Assembly: GCA_964036665.1 (NCBI GenBank)
Contig: OZ038528.1
Coordinates: 7,694,501 to 7,758,500, forward strand
Direction of reading: 5' to 3'
Origin: Gordius sp. MW1
Taxonomy: Eukaryota > Nematomorpha > Gordioida > Gordea > Gordiidae
DNA: 64,000 nt
In this document: positions 9,549 through 36,987 of the stretch, in pieces
Position numbering within the stretch: position 1 is the first letter of the stretch
Layout: each line of letters starts with the position of its first letter
The notes under the pieces: generated by a model
Seen by the model: the letters and a program-made list of their open reading frames with translations, nothing else
Database searches by the model: none
Told to the model about the DNA's origin: nothing
Program-made: the position numbers and the translations under genes

Positions 9549-11277
9549 TTTATTTTTGAGTTATAATATGAATTACTTTGATATTTATAATTTGTATAGT
9601 TGGTACTAAAAAATCTTGAATCAACTTCGTTAGTTATTATATTAATGGGACTTCAAATCAAAACTTTTACATTGAGTCATTTATTTATATATTTAATTTT
9701 ATATATTAATTAAATTATGTATAATTTGATATTTGTTTCTTTTAAACAGCTGTGATGATTAATAAGAATTTATTACCTCATTCAAATTTTGAGAATGCGG
9801 ATGCAAAATATATAAAATTAGAAATCGCATTTGCCGTTAAAAGGTTATTTGCTTTAAATTTTAAGCAACATTATTTAAAATATTTGAAATGTTAAAATTC
9901 CAAACTTTATATAGTTAAAATCCAAATTTTATTAACGATATCCCATGGAAACTTCTAATTCTCTGCATTTTTTTTAAAAAATTTTTCTCGCAATTTTCTA
10001 TTTTAATACGATTTTCTAGGTTTTACAATCGGCCTGCCGGTTCATCTTTAATTCAGGATCTTTTTTCTTGTAATTAACAGGAACTTAAGCTTCTTTATAA
10101 AGTAGTATAAACTTTCTTATATTTGCTTATGTGTTTTATGCCCATTACAAGATAAGTACCTAAAACCTATGGTATCAAACTATTTAGTTCATGGAAGCAT
10201 TAAAACAAAGAGAAAAATGTTATTAAATGCCAAAAATTTAAACCTAACCATTTGGTGAATTTAGTAAATGTGGGATAGTAGAATAAATTAAAACGTATTT
10301 AGATATTTAGGAAAAGGCTTTAATAATTTTAAAGTTATAATTTATAACAAAATTTTAAACAGATTAATTTTATTATAACTAGCAAAAAAAATCGAAATAA
10401 CTTAATGCATTAGTTAAAATACGCTTCTAAAAAATACTCTAAATTGTAAAATGTTTAAATTTCAATTTAATTGCATTATATTTAGACTATGTATAAGATG
10501 AAATAAAATAGTATTTAAAGCATAATTTTTATCATAAGCATAGTTAAAAATCGTTTAAACCCCTTAATTTTGAGTTTGTCCTTAATTAACAGTCTGTTGG
10601 CCGGTGGTAGATGTCTAATTTATAAAAAACAAAGACTAAATCAGGTCTATAAAATCGAATGCTTAAGTAACAAAGATACCAGCTAAAACTTTTTTCATTT
10701 TATAAATTTTATTCACACGGCAATCGTTGAGAGCACATAACATATTCGTAAAAATAGTATTTGTGTATAAATGTGGTATGTACAACAACGGCTAATAAAT
10801 TACGGTGCAAGATATGTTTATGGAAGGGTATCACATTTGATGCCAAACATTTAGGGAAAAAACAAAACATAATTTGATACAAGAAATATGTATAATATAT
10901 AGATAGTAGTAGTGGAAGTTAATAACAATAATCTTGTAGAGTTATAATGAGTAGTCATGAAAAGTGTTGTCAAAAAGCGTCCAAATCAATATTCTGCCTA
11001 GCAACTTCTGGGGGCTTAGATAAATAAACACTCCTACTTGCCCTTTAATTTGAGGTAAGCAATAAAATGAGGAAAACGCTAACGATATAAATTGTGTATA
11101 ATTAGTGTGTAGAAAGCTTGTATGAAAATAAGGTGAATGAAAGAAGGCTTAATAATAGCTACGCGAATGTAAAATCCCACTTTAGAAGAGGAATTGCGTT
11201 TGGGTGAGACTTTTGGAAGTAAGATTTAGGCGGTTTTGAGTTTGTAGAATGACGGAGCTAAAGAGATAGGTAAGTAA
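9549..11277. other. Intergenic region between convergent FAM8A1-like and SERCA genes
   Basis: About 1.7 kb of AT-rich sequence with no open frame, repeat or motif I can support. It must hold both 3' UTRs. A further SERCA 3' exon may lie here: an acceptor-like TAG followed by GCAGAATATTG occurs near 10990-11010 on the minus strand, but nothing encoded there looks conserved. Confidence 0.5.
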
Positions 11278-25632
<14,355 letters not shown>

Positions 25633-26037
25633 AGAAATAATATTTATATATTGAAATAATTGTTCGTTAAAATTAGGCTAAACAATAGGATAAGACTCGA
25701 ACACTCATTTTAAAAGAATATAATTACAAAATTATCGAATTAACGTAGACAAAATTTATTGGATAAATTCTTTTATACAAATTGGATACCATGTCGCCTA
25801 ACAAACTCAACGCAACCAATGTAATTTTTTAAAGTCATTATAAATATAATATAAACAAAGGTAAAATAGGATGCTAAAAAACAATATCTATATTAGAGGT
25901 ATTAAATTAGAAATTTAAAATAAACAAAAGTTGGGCTTAAAACATATACTATTATAAAATTCTATAGGGTCTTCCCCCTGAAATTTTCTCAAATATGTAC
26001 CATCTATAAGCGATAATGGCACCATCCACTCGTGTAT
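25633..26037. other. SERCA 5' flank
   Basis: About 400 bp between the SERCA start codon (25632-25630, minus strand) and the Helentron-like copy at 26038. It is AT-rich, with no clear TATA or initiator motif that I would defend. The proximal SERCA promoter is therefore squeezed against a repeat carrying CCAAT arrays. Confidence 0.4.
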
Positions 26038-27822
26038 ATTTTTAATTGCTATGCAATTTATGGGCTCGTTTTTTGGTGTCCGTCCGTCCGTTGTCCGTTG
26101 TTTGTTGTCCGTTACCCTCCCTATCTATTTGCATTGGGTATATTAAGTTATCGCTTTTTTAAATTAATGCATGAGAAAGAGGTGCCCCACCCCTCATCTC
26201 TATCTCCCTCGCTGTGTTATTTTTTAAATTAATGCATGAGAAAGAGGTGCCCCACCCCTCATCTCTATCTCCCTCGTTGTGTTATATATAAGATTTGTTA
26301 AATTATCTATTATATAATAAACATAAATAAAAGTTGTTTACTTTTAATTGCTATGCAATTTAACTAGTTATATAATAAACATAAATAAAAGTTGTTTACT
26401 TTTAATTGCTATGCAATTTAACTAGTTTTTTAGTTAGAATCCCGGAGTTTTTTTTGACTCTTATGATTGTTCTTGTTACTATCATTGATAATAAGAATTT
26501 TTGGCCGTCCGCTGGCTCCTGACCGATGGAAAAAATGACCATTGGCCAAAATGTGAATCGAAATTATTTTTTTCGTTTTTTTACTATTATGATTGTTCCT
26601 GTTCCTACCATTGCTATTATGACTTTTTGGCCGTCCGCTGGCTGCTGACCAATGTTATATAATAAACATAAATAAAAGTTGTTTACTTTTAATTGCTATG
26701 CAATTTAACTAGTTTTTGGGTTAGAATAGTTTTTTTGACTCTTATGATTGTTCTTGTTACTATCATTAATAATAAGACTTTTTGGCCTTCCGTTGGCTGC
26801 TGACCAATGAAAAAAATGACCATTGGCCAAAATGTGAATCCGAGTTTATTTTTTCGTTTTTTTTGACTATTATGATTGTTCCTGTTACTACCATTGCTAT
26901 TATGACTTTTTGGTCGTCCGCTGGCTCCTGACCGATGGAAAAAATGACCATTGGCCCAAATGTGAATCGAAATTATTTTTTTCGTTTTTTTGACTATTAT
27001 GATTGTTCCTGTTCCTACCATTGCTATTATGACTTTTTGGCCGTCCGGTGGCTGCTGACCAATGGAATAAAATGACCATTGGCCAAAATGGATTCGAAAA
27101 CTTTTTTTTCGTTTTTTTTTGACTATTATGAATTTATATCCACTTTTACCGTGTCCTGGCTGCTGACCAATGGAAAAAAATGACCATTGGCCAAAATGTG
27201 ATTCCAAAATTTTTTTTTCGTTTTTTTTACTCTTATGAATTTATATCCACTTTACCGTGTGCTGGCTGCTGACCAATGGAAAAAAATGACCATTGGCCAA
27301 AGTGAGCATCAAAATTTTTTTTCCCGTTTTTTTGGCTATCATTGACTTATAGAGTATCTGTTGGTACTGACCAATAGAGAAAAAATAACCATTGGCCAAA
27401 TTTTTGATTTTTTTAATCAAAAATTGTTCAAATTCAACAAAAAATTTCTCCCAACAATTCTACAAATTCTTAACATTGTGTTGTTTTATAATATAATGTT
27501 TGTTAGACCCATAATCACTAAAGGCCATAAAAACTAATGTAATATGCAACTAGATGTAAACACTAAATCTAACCCTAACCCTTGCCTATATTACATTTTG
27601 CCTATATTACATTTTGCCTATAATGGAAAATTTGTATAAATAATTAATCATTAGGCATTTAATACCCCCCTATAGGCATTCTCGCCCCTTCCCACCTTTC
27701 TCGCCCATAAATTGCATAGCAAATATGATACATTTATACGAAGTACAGATGAGTCGTCCCCCCTTCCCTTCCCCTCTTCCCTTCCCTTCTCCCCCTTCCC
27801 ACGAGGGCCGAAGGCCCGAGTT
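26038..27822 (-). mobile_element. Helentron-like non-autonomous element, copy 2 (inverted)
   Basis: This is the reverse complement of 624-2472, with the same hairpin tail (TTTTTAATTGCTATGCAATT at 26038 onward), tetranucleotide tract (GTCCGTCCGTCCG), ~60-bp hairpin repeats, CCAAT-hairpin units, TTAGGG-like tract and terminal GGGCC/GGCCC hairpin. One segment around 26150-26280 is duplicated relative to copy 1. It lies about 400 bp upstream of SERCA. Confidence 0.75.
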
Positions 27823-28200
27823 TTTTTATTCACTAATCTTTTCTATTTTACTTATAACCTGCTTATGACGTATGATTCATATTAAATACTCAAATCTATA
27901 GATCCATCAATCAGTTGATTTTAATAAGGCTTAAAGATACACTATATTTTCTAAAAATTTGTGATTAAAGTAAAATGCATATATGGGAATCTCTTTGTAA
28001 AAGTTAGAAATAAAAATGTGTGATCATGTAACTTCAACTCATATAAAACCATAGAAATAAAACCGTAGAGGGAACCGGTCAAAGGAGCACAAATAGCATC
28101 GAAAGTCGTCATGACTGCTCAGAATGAATTTAACAAATTGTCTTAGCACAAAATATTTTATATTAACATGTCCTAGTGATATCATGACAAGTAAATATAT

Positions 28201-28250
28201 GGGTTAGGGTAAGTATTAGGGCTAGGGTAAGGGTTAGGGTTTGGGTTATA
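28201..28250 (+). repeat. Degenerate TTAGGG-like tract
   Basis: Interspersed GGGTTAGGG, ATTAGGGC and GTAAGGGTTAGGGTTTGGG units resemble vertebrate-type telomere repeats but are imperfect. They span only about 50 bp and lie next to a MITE, so this is an interstitial tract rather than a chromosome end. Confidence 0.7.
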
Positions 28251-28304
28251 ATAACAAAGTGTGCTCCTTTCCTGATGAGCTCTTATGAGCTCCTTTGACC
28301 GGTA

Positions 28305-28552
28305 ACCACCGTACACTGCCGAGCAGCTATTTTTTACGATTAAAATCATTTTGATACCATTAAACCTGCCATCTTGAAGGAAAAACTCAACCATAGGTAT
28401 ATTTATACTTCTCCACCATATAATATTTAAGAAAATAAATAAGACTATTTTATATAAAACACTAAATTATGTTGACTTCTATAGTTTGGTTATAATTTCC
28501 CACAAAATATTATCAGCTGTTCGGCAGTCTATGGTTTTATTAGTCTATGTAT
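28305..28552. mobile_element. MITE with CTGCCGAACAGCTG-type ends (copy 1)
   Basis: The left end has ACTGCCGAGCAGCT, and the right end has CAGCTGTTCGGCAGTCTATG followed by GTTTTATTAGTCTATG. The body (GGTATATTTATACTTCTCCA and AAGAAAATAAATAAGACT) is shared with 36558-37115. It is non-coding. Confidence 0.8.
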
Positions 28553-31357
28553 AAAATTGAGAACATAATCTTAGTATTTCAAAATTTTCTGAATAAAGAT
28601 ATGCTTACGACGGTTTCTAAAGGAACTAAAATTTTATTATCTGAAGTAAACAGCAATACTTTATATTTGATACACAATCCATCGCTACCTAAATCTTTGT
28701 GTGAGCTTTAAAGGTAACTCCAAACGGTACATTGTATCAATTTAATTTGCAGTGATGCTGATGTCTTTAGTATAAAATAGTCAAATCTTTTTTAACGCTC
28801 TCCACTCCGGTATGAACATATTTATTAAAAATCATAATTTAAGAAATGTCGATAATATATACTTGAAAAGATTAAACCACTGTTAAAATATGTATTCAGT
28901 TTTGTGTTATCGAGCGAGGACCCCAGCTTCATTTCCTAAGGACTTGGATAAATTTTTGCAATTGTTTGTTAACAAAGCGTGTTCTCAATCGTTTAAGCTC
29001 AAATCTTCACCCGGAAAGGGAAAGCTTCAATAAAGGTGCTAAGGAGCCTGGGGGCCGTATGCTTGCAAAATATAGAAAGATGGTGTATCTCCACAGATGT
29101 TGAGAAAAAACAAGAAGAAGGTAGGACAAACATTGGCTTTAAGTCATAATGGCAAAAGAACAAAGGAGCTTAACAAATAGCTAGCACTCTGACAAAGCTA
29201 AATACATTAAGGACATAAGATGACAAACAAATGACAGTAGGAATTGCTTATCAAAGGGCTTTGTAGAAGAGGATCAGTAATATCTTGAATCGTGCATTTT
29301 TATTTTTTAATATAAGCGTGGTTCAACACATTAATAAATTGAGATTTGAATGCTTGCTTTTATGGTTTAATAAATTTGACGTCAATAATTTAAAGTCTAA
29401 TCCAAAAATTTATTTTTATGGTTTTTTTATTAAAAAGTTATAAACCATTTTATTTGTTTATTATATCAAACATATATATATTCGGGTTCGGCGAGGGAGA
29501 GTGGATAATGTTTAGTTTTTTTTAACTTTTTTTGTGTTTTTTTTTCGGCAAATGTTCATCCACATTCTAAGTTTTAAGGATGATGGGAGAGTTTTATAAA
29601 TTATTGCGAGTAAGATCAAAAGGGGTAAGTGGTACATTGGCCGCTAGTACCAAGGTAATAAAACATTGAAAGATAGGCGATATTACAATTAATGTATAAA
29701 GGGAGGAGGTGGGGAGAATCGGATAAGTATATATGAGATACGCGGTGTCACAATTAATGTATATAGGGAGAGGGGGGGAATTCGTATATACAACAGATTT
29801 AATACATCATAATCATATCCTATATTTATTGTATTAACGTTTAATTTCATGCTCACTTCCAGTTTCTAACAACTAACTTTCTCATATTAATCGGCGTTTA
29901 ATATTAATGTCCCTTTTCGGTATAATGTTATCATGCATTTCGAAATTCAGTTTACTCATAGCAACTTTCTCTTTTGATATCCAGTCCGCTGGATCACATT
30001 TCCCAACATAAATCCTGACTTACTTTTCATCTTTCGTTCTTATGTTAAAATTTATCCTTTTACTTAAACTATATCTTTTGGTTAATCTTTGGAATTTTAG
30101 GCAATTGACTTTGTTATTTTCTAGATAAATTTTTCACCATGCTAAAAATTTAGTTTATTTTTAATATCTTCATAAAGCGCCGCTTTAAGTTTTGCTTGGC
30201 ATCTCTTAGCAGACCTTTAATGTTATTGCTAGGCCTCTAATTATTATCGTCTTTACTTTTGTATTTTGATGTACTACCTCAACCACATCAAGGAGAGCCT
30301 GATCTTCCTACATTTCTGTTCCATGCATAGAGTACCCAGGACGAGTGTGTTTACTTTTCTTCCCCCCCCCACCCCGATATGAATAGATTGTGTTGACGTT
30401 TTTTATGTGTGAAAAAAGTTGAGAAGTACATTTATGATTCGCGCGAATGATATTTTCTCGTACACGTGAATTATAATTTTTTTAAATGCATTAATGGAAA
30501 ATTTTATATAATAAAATTATTGTGAGAGGTTTTGGTAAGATATAATTATGTGAACAAATGGTATTCAGTAAACTCTTTAGTTATTGATTTTTTTGTTTAT
30601 TGTACTCTAATAAGTATTATTTAATAAAAGATTTTTTGTGGCATTTGTCTATTTATTTTTTAACATCGTAAGATGGGCATTTACTGAAGAAAGGTTATTA
30701 CAAGCCACAGAGATGGAAATGGAATTCTGGAGCTTGGAGTATACTGAGCTCAACCATATGACATAGTCTCGTGAACTTGACAAACGAAAATCAGCTAAGA
30801 TCTTATGGTCATATATCAAGGAGGAAAAGTAATGATTTGATAATAAAAGTATTAGACATGAAGGCGTTGGGGAAGAGAGGAAGGTGTTACGTGAAAAGGT
30901 CATGTGGACTGTAATAACCAAAGTTAAAAAGAATTAGGTTTGATTAAGATGGTTATTATTATTATTATGCTTTTATTATTATAATGACATGTTTGTTTCT
31001 TACCTTATAATGTATTTATATCTCATGTCCTTTATTTCAATTAGAATTATGCCCAAGTAACCACGCGAATTAGCGAAGCGTAATTATATTATATCTGAAC
31101 GAAAAAGAGAAAGATGTGTATCAAGCGCGGATTGCCATCATATGATTAATATGAACAAAAGAATCCCATAAAGAAAAGAAACGCATTTGTATTACTACGC
31201 GTCTATAAATAAATCCGAGCTACATAATGATGGTTATAATATATCGCGTAAAGAGCAATGGGGGGAGAGAGACTACGCGCATACCACAAGATGCGTATAC
31301 ATTAATATGCATATATATTAAGATGTGTAGACAGACACTAATAAATAAGAGAGAGAT
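28553..31357. other. Intergenic AT-rich DNA, no supported feature
   Basis: There are no coding frames with recognisable domains. Short purine-rich stretches (for example near 29700-29780) repeat the phrase TATAGGGAG with a CACAATTAATGTAT companion twice. This is the distal part of the SERCA-THADA divergent interval. Confidence 0.5.
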
Positions 31358-31400
31358 GATGGGGGGGGGGGGGGGGGGTTGTGTGTGTGTGTGTGTGAGT
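31358..31400 (+). repeat. G-run plus (TG)n microsatellite
   Basis: A run of roughly 18 G is followed directly by about eight TG dinucleotides. Homopolymers this long are error-prone in sequencing. Confidence 0.9.
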
Positions 31401-31501
31401 TCACAGAATCAATGCCCCGTACTAGGCGTAATTAATCGATGAGATCAATCGTGTAGTACACAACTACAACATGGACAAAACTAAAAAGAATCTAATATAT
31501 C

Positions 31502-33219
31502 TACTGTTTCGATTTCATCTCAGTCTCGAAAGCAAAATCTCGTCTCGTCTTGGGTGCGATTATTAAAATCTCGATCTCGTCTCGGCGTAAACTCTCGTCT
31601 CGTCTCGACTTTTAAAAATAATTATAACATATATATTTTTTTCTGGCTCTTATAAATTATTATATAAGATATAAATTGATCATAATGGAACCAATTTTTT
31701 CTCTCAAACTCCAAAGACAAACTAAATGAGTAACTTAAGGTAGGAAGCATTAATATAGATGTTATATACTACTCATAGTGCTGGGACAAAAAGTCAGCTA
31801 GCCATGACGTCCCCCTTTTATCGCTGATTTATACATAGATCAGTCGATCCGCGGGCAAAGGGCAGAAGCTGGCACTAGATGTCAGACGATAAATTAAATT
31901 AATTTTTGGGCTAAATTTCAGCAAATTTTGGGAAATGTTTGAAAATTATAAAGCCTAAACATGGATTGTTCTGACTTTGATTATAGATAAGGTAAATCGC
32001 CGCCTCGACCTCTAGCTAAATAATTATTAAGCCGTGGTCATCTCGATAAAGGGGAAGGATAATAAAAAATCCATCGAAAATATTGGTTAAAAGGTTTTAT
32101 TGTATTAAAAAGGAATTATGTTTTGTCAAATTGTACCCATAATTAATTTTTATATAACATTTATTTTCCGCGACAAAAATTATACGCGCGCGCGCGATAG
32201 TTAATTGATTTCTCTTGTTTGAAAAGGTTACATTTTTCTCGTAAATATATTCACTACTTAAAAAGGAATAAATAAGTATATATTAGAGTAAGCGATGCAA
32301 TATTAATCGCTAACGAAGGGTGATTAAAATCGTATCTATTTATATCATAGAGATACTAATAAACATGACTCATCATAAACAGGAGTACAATTTACGCGAA
32401 TAAGTGTATGTGTGGGGGGGGGGGACGTATTTATAAATTATCATATATCACACACGTAAGGGGATGGAGGACACCACATTATATAATATATACAATTATT
32501 TAGTCGTTTTTAAAGAATATGTTTGATAAATGTCAAATGCTTAAGTTTTCTAAAGCATCTAGGTTGGCTGAAAAAAGTTTTTTGGTTTTGATTCTTAGTT
32601 AACTTGAGTAGTGTAAGGTTATAGTCTTATGATGGTAACGTTTAAGATGCGAAATATTGCTATCAGTCATTTTTACAGCTTTATAGCACAATTTACCTTA
32701 CTCATTTTATTTGATTCATTTTTGGATATTGTGAAAGGCTTGAGCAGTTTGCTCTTTTTTGAGTTGAATGATGAACTTTTGTGCATAAACTCATTACAGG
32801 TCTAAAATTTTTATATTATATAATAATGCCATATAAATAAGTAATAAATACATAAATAATTGTTCATATACTTTAAGGGCAACTAATACTATGATGTCTA
32901 TTGAAAACGTATATTACAAATTTGAAATTTGCGCCAAGCGGATAATTAGGTGCGTAAGTAGTTTAATATCAAAAATTTTAAAATCTTATTAATTTGCATT
33001 CAATATCCTGATGTAAACCTTATAAAGTAAAAATTCATAATTAGCAATATCAAGTCTCAATAGTTAAAAATTAAAATTTAAGAGATCTCGCGGATAAAAT
33101 TTCTTATCCTCTCGAGGTATAAATTCTTCGATCTCGACACAATTTTCAACAGCTCATCTAATCTTGGTTTTTCGAGACGGGACGAGACCAAGATTTTTCT
33201 CGGTTTTTCCGCATCACTA
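31502..33219 (+). mobile_element. hAT-like non-autonomous element A with CTCGT subterminal repeats
   Basis: It begins TACTGTTTCGATTTC and ends CGGTTTTTCCGCATCACTA. It is flanked by near-identical 8-bp duplications AATATATC (31494-31501) and TATATATC (33220-33227). Both ends carry runs of CTCGTCTCGTCTCG/GAGACGAGACGAGA. The 8-bp duplication and TAGTG ends indicate hAT. The 1.7-kb interior is AT-rich without a transposase, so it is non-autonomous. Confidence 0.85.
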
Positions 33220-33235
33220 TATATATCGGAATGGC

Positions 33236-35506
33236 TAGTGATGCGGAAAAACCGAGAAATCTCGGTCTCGTCTCGTCTCAAAAAACCGAGACGAGACGAG
33301 ACGAGACGAGACGAGAATTTTAAAAATGGAGTCGAGATCGAGAGAATTTTGATGTCGAGACGAGACGAGACGAGACGAGATTTTTTCGGCGAGATCTCGA
33401 CTTTTTATTGATCAATAGATTTTAGTAAATTATTGTGTATTTTGATTTGCATGATTTACATTTAAGGTATTAAGTGTAAATCAATATGTATGGAATATAT
33501 TTGATATTAAAAAAATTCCTAAGTGTAGGAAATATTATATATTTTTGCAAAAAATTATTTGGCAATCATTTACCTAAATAAGGTTGATCCATAAGGTATG
33601 TTAATGATTTTATAATATCTCTATCACATATTTGTATCCATAGCATTATTAAATATTAAAAAATTTTAAGCTTAGAATGAGTTCTGATGGAATAGTAAAT
33701 ATTACTAAAGCATGTTTATATTTTGCAGTTACTCATCCTGTATAATGCGGTAATTATAAATTGGTAGTCTATCAGTTTGAATAAGTGGCTCTAGACTTTT
33801 AAGCACCCGCCTAACGTTCAATACAATAGAGTATTTAATGACACCGTAAATCTAAATCATGGATTTTTAAAGTTTTTATGCTTCAACTAATAGTATACCT
33901 CCCTTTTTGAATTTTAAAGACATTATGTGAATACATAGTTTTGTCATATGCATTACTTTTTACCTTATACGCTGGGTTGGCAGGTGCATTTAAATTTATT
34001 ATATTTCCATAATTGTGCAATATAAAATAAATACACGAACCTATACTGTATTCGATAAATAACTATATGGCAAAGTTAGTTGGATTGGAAGGTAATTATT
34101 TGGAATATAAATTTGATTATTATGATTTCTGTCATAAATTTTTATTTCGTGAAATTTAAAGTTTAAAACCTTATCTTCTTAATCCTATAATAATGCTGCT
34201 TTTATTGTTGTTTTTACAACGTTTTGATAAGTGCATCTAGTTATCAATTCTGTAAACAATAATATTATCATTAAAAGTGTGGTATACGTGTATACCACGT
34301 ACCCATATGTTGGTATATCGCGTTTTAATGTCCGCGGTATACTTTGATCTTACTTAGATTTATTTTATTAATATTAAAAGGGTTAAAGAACGGTTCTGCA
34401 ATCCTTATAATTAAAAAAAGGAATTGGTCAAAGGAAGGCATTTTTACCGCGGGTTAACCTAGACGCGGAAGTGGCTAATTTTCTTTGACGCTTTCTTTTT
34501 TTAATTACTTTTTATTTTAATTTTTAACTCAGCCACATATGGAACTCATTTTTGCAGCCCCGTCTGAAGATTTCCCGTACATTGCTCGTTCAATCAAGTC
34601 CACCACCCTGGGAAGATTCAACAGCTATAAAAGCGAAATCCCATGTCAATAATTCAGTCCTTATAAATTTTTCCAAAACTTTGTACTCTTCCTAAATCCT
34701 TGTAATTGTCCCCAATCCCTACATCTTTCCCCTTTTATTGTAATTTTTACGGAACATTATAATTTTACCGTCGCCGATCACTTTAATTGTAAATCGCCTT
34801 TAATTGTAAATATTTAGACGTATTAGCGTAAATAAAGTTATTTTAAATCCTTCGCTCAGCCCTTTTTCCTCTGTCGCCAGACATTACAAAAAGTCACTCG
34901 CACTTTATGGTTTATAACGCTATAGTAAACATGCAATAAACACTATGGAATATAATTGATGATGGTAACAATAGACTTAGTCTATTAAGAAGCTTTAGCC
35001 AGCGTTAATAAAGGACCTCAATTTGCTCATATATGCAACTAAGTAAACTATAAGCGAACGTATTATTAAGTTTATTTATAGTTGACAAAAACAGAGAATT
35101 TGATACAAATGTTATAATTTGCTAGAACAATTACATTTAATTTTCTATACTTCAAATTTATTTATAGTCTTTTAGTGTGCACTTTCCATAGAAAATGTTA
35201 TCTTTATTAATTAATTCATATCTTTATATTGTCAATGAGATGTCGTGTCCCGCTAAATCTTTGAAAAGTTTGTGTATTAAAGCTTTTTTAAAAAAATAAA
35301 AATTTGCCATTTGGATTTTTTAACACTTTTTAATTTTTAATATAACAGGAGAAAATTTTATTCAGTATATATTTTTTTAAAAAAGTCGAGACGAGACGAG
35401 ATCGAGATTTTTCTAGACCGAGACGAGACGAGATCGAGATTTTAATAAACGCTCCCGAGACGAGACGAGATTTTGTTTTCGAGACCGAGACGAGATCGAA
35501 ACACTA
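33236..35506 (-). mobile_element. hAT-like non-autonomous element B, same family, opposite orientation
   Basis: It begins TAGTGATGCGGAAAAACCGAG and ends GAGATCGAAACACTA. Duplications are GGAATGGC (33228-33235) and GGAATGAC (35507-35514). Its right end, reverse-complemented, matches the left end of element A through the CTCGTCTCG block. It is inverted relative to A and contains a solo LTR at 34278-34888. No transposase frame was found. Confidence 0.85.
34278..34888 (+). mobile_element. Solo LTR (611 bp) nested in hAT-like element B
   Basis: It begins TGTGGTATACGTGTATACCAC-like and ends GCCAGACATTACA. It is flanked on both sides by AAAAG (34273-34277 and 34889-34893). It contains a TATA-like CTATAAAAGCG near 34625 and AATAAAG near 34830, the expected LTR promoter and polyadenylation order. 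No internal region remains, so it is the product of LTR-LTR recombination. It is unrelated in sequence to the Ty3 LTRs at 2775 and 7519. Confidence 0.85.
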
Positions 35507-35541
35507 GGAATGACCGTTACTCGGTCAAGTTGGAAGAAGCA

Positions 35542-35705
35542 CATGGGCTTAGCCAGGTTTTGGATTAGGGGGGGGGGGGCAAAACTTCAAAAGTTCAATT
35601 AGGGGGTGGGGGGCAAAACGTAATTTTTTTTTAATTTTTAAGAGTTTTTGCAATGAAAAAAGATTTTTCGCAATTTAGGGGGGGGGGGGGGTAGGGACGC
35701 CCATG
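35542..35705. mobile_element. MITE with CATGGGCxTAGCC ends (copy 2, diverged)
   Basis: CATGGGCTTAGCCAGG at the left and GGGACGCCCATG at the right flank a body with three long G-runs and GCAAAAC motifs. It is the same family as 8949-9102 and 41356-41507 but less exact. Confidence 0.65.
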
Positions 35706-36362
35706 AAGAAGCATATCAAACAATCCCACTACTGTAGAGTCATATAATAGGAAATAAGAGTACCAAATATTGTGCCCCTGATTTTCTTTGATAATTTTTT
35801 ACATTTCTACTTAGCAATACCGTTATTCTTTTAGATTTCTTTTAGTAGGTTTACTTTATCTTAATAAAATCACCCTCCTGTTTACATTGTAAAGACCGTA
35901 TCTTTCCAATAATCCTAACACTATATTTCTGTAAATTCAGGACATATCACAATTTTTTTCTAAAATAAAATTATACATTAGTCTCTTCCATTTTATCGTA
36001 GCCGTTATTCATTGTGCCCTCTAACACCTTTCATCGTATAGAGTATAGGCTGTTAAACGAGGCCAATATTTCGCCCTCTAATTTTTAAAAATTAGGATTA
36101 GTAGACAAAGATTAAATTTATTTGAGTAGCACGGCTTTGTATGTTATTAAAAGCTCTCTTAGGTCAAAGCCCGAGGAGTTGCAGCGTACCAGTTTACTAT
36201 TAATTAGAGCCATCAATATATCTATCTTCTACAAAAAGTCATGACTGTCGGAATAAATATTAAAATATTATTTTAACGATCCAGTCGTAATGATTGAAAC
36301 AACGAAAATTGCATCACCTAAATAAATGGCGAGTTTACCGCCAATATAAAATTTGGTTTTGT
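35706..36362. other. AT-rich intergenic DNA, no supported feature
   Basis: No open frame, repeat boundary or RNA gene is recognisable between the MITE copy and the nested MITEs upstream of THADA. Confidence 0.5.
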
Positions 36363-36379
36363 ACATAGACTAATAAAAC

Positions 36380-36554
36380 GGTGGCCCGTCAACTCGCCGA
36401 AAACAATCTCGCCGAAAATAATGTCCCCCAGCTAAAAAATGTCACCAAATTTGTGATTGGTTGATGGGTTAGGGTTAATAAGCTTGGGGACCTTTTTTTA
36501 GCTGGGGGACATTTTTTTTCGGCGAGATTGTTTTCGGCGAGTTGATAGGGCACC
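36380..36554. mobile_element. Fold-back MITE with 9-bp target duplication (Mutator-like)
   Basis: It is 175 bp and almost entirely inverted repeat. GGTGGCCCGTCAACTCGCCG at the left pairs with CGGCGAGTTGATAGGGCACC at the right, and the pairing continues through AAAACAATCTCGCCGAAAA. It is flanked by TAATAAAAC on both sides (36371-36379 and 36555-36563). A 9-bp duplication with long inverted ends is the Mutator/MULE signature. Confidence 0.85.
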
Positions 36555-36922
36555 TAATAAAACTATAGACTGCCGAACAGCTGATTTTTACTATTAAAAT
36601 CATTCAGACACCAAAATAGCTGCCATATTGTAGTAAAAATTCAACAACAGGTATATTTATACTTCTCCACAATAAAATATTGAAGAAAATAAATAAGACT
36701 AATATTTTAATTTATAAATCAAAAAAAATAAGTAGCTTAGAACAATAAATTTTGCTGAATTCTATTGTTTGGTTAAAATTTCCCACAATTTGGCGGTGGC
36801 TATATTTGATGTAAAATTTCGTATCGGTGCATTCGACCAAAGTTTAACTGACCAAATATCTATGAATGTCTACGAATGTCTATGAATATTTAACGAAAAT
36901 GCTCCTTGAGAGGGGTTTACAG

Positions 36923-36987
36923 AGACGAAAACGTTAGGGTTAGTGTTTTAGGTCGGGGTTTTAGGTTAGGGTTTGGGTTAGGATTAG
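36923..36987 (+). repeat. Degenerate TTAGGG-like tract upstream of THADA
   Basis: CGTTAGGGTTAGTG, TTTTAGGTCGGGG and TAGGTTAGGGTTTGGGTTAGG sit within the MITE body. The tract is imperfect, about 65 bp, and resembles the tract at 28201. Confidence 0.7.

Noticed and set aside
10985-11060. A terminal SERCA exon
   Set aside because: An acceptor-like TAG and a short in-phase frame exist on the minus strand, but the peptide matches no known SERCA tail. Left as unresolved.
26689-27207. 172-codon open frame in the inverted Helentron-like copy, and similar frames at 1399-1773
   Set aside because: The encoded peptides simply repeat with the ~100-128-bp tandem unit and are low complexity. This is a repeat artefact, not a gene.
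28201-28250. Chromosome end
   Set aside because: The TTAGGG tract is short, degenerate and internal, with genes on both sides.
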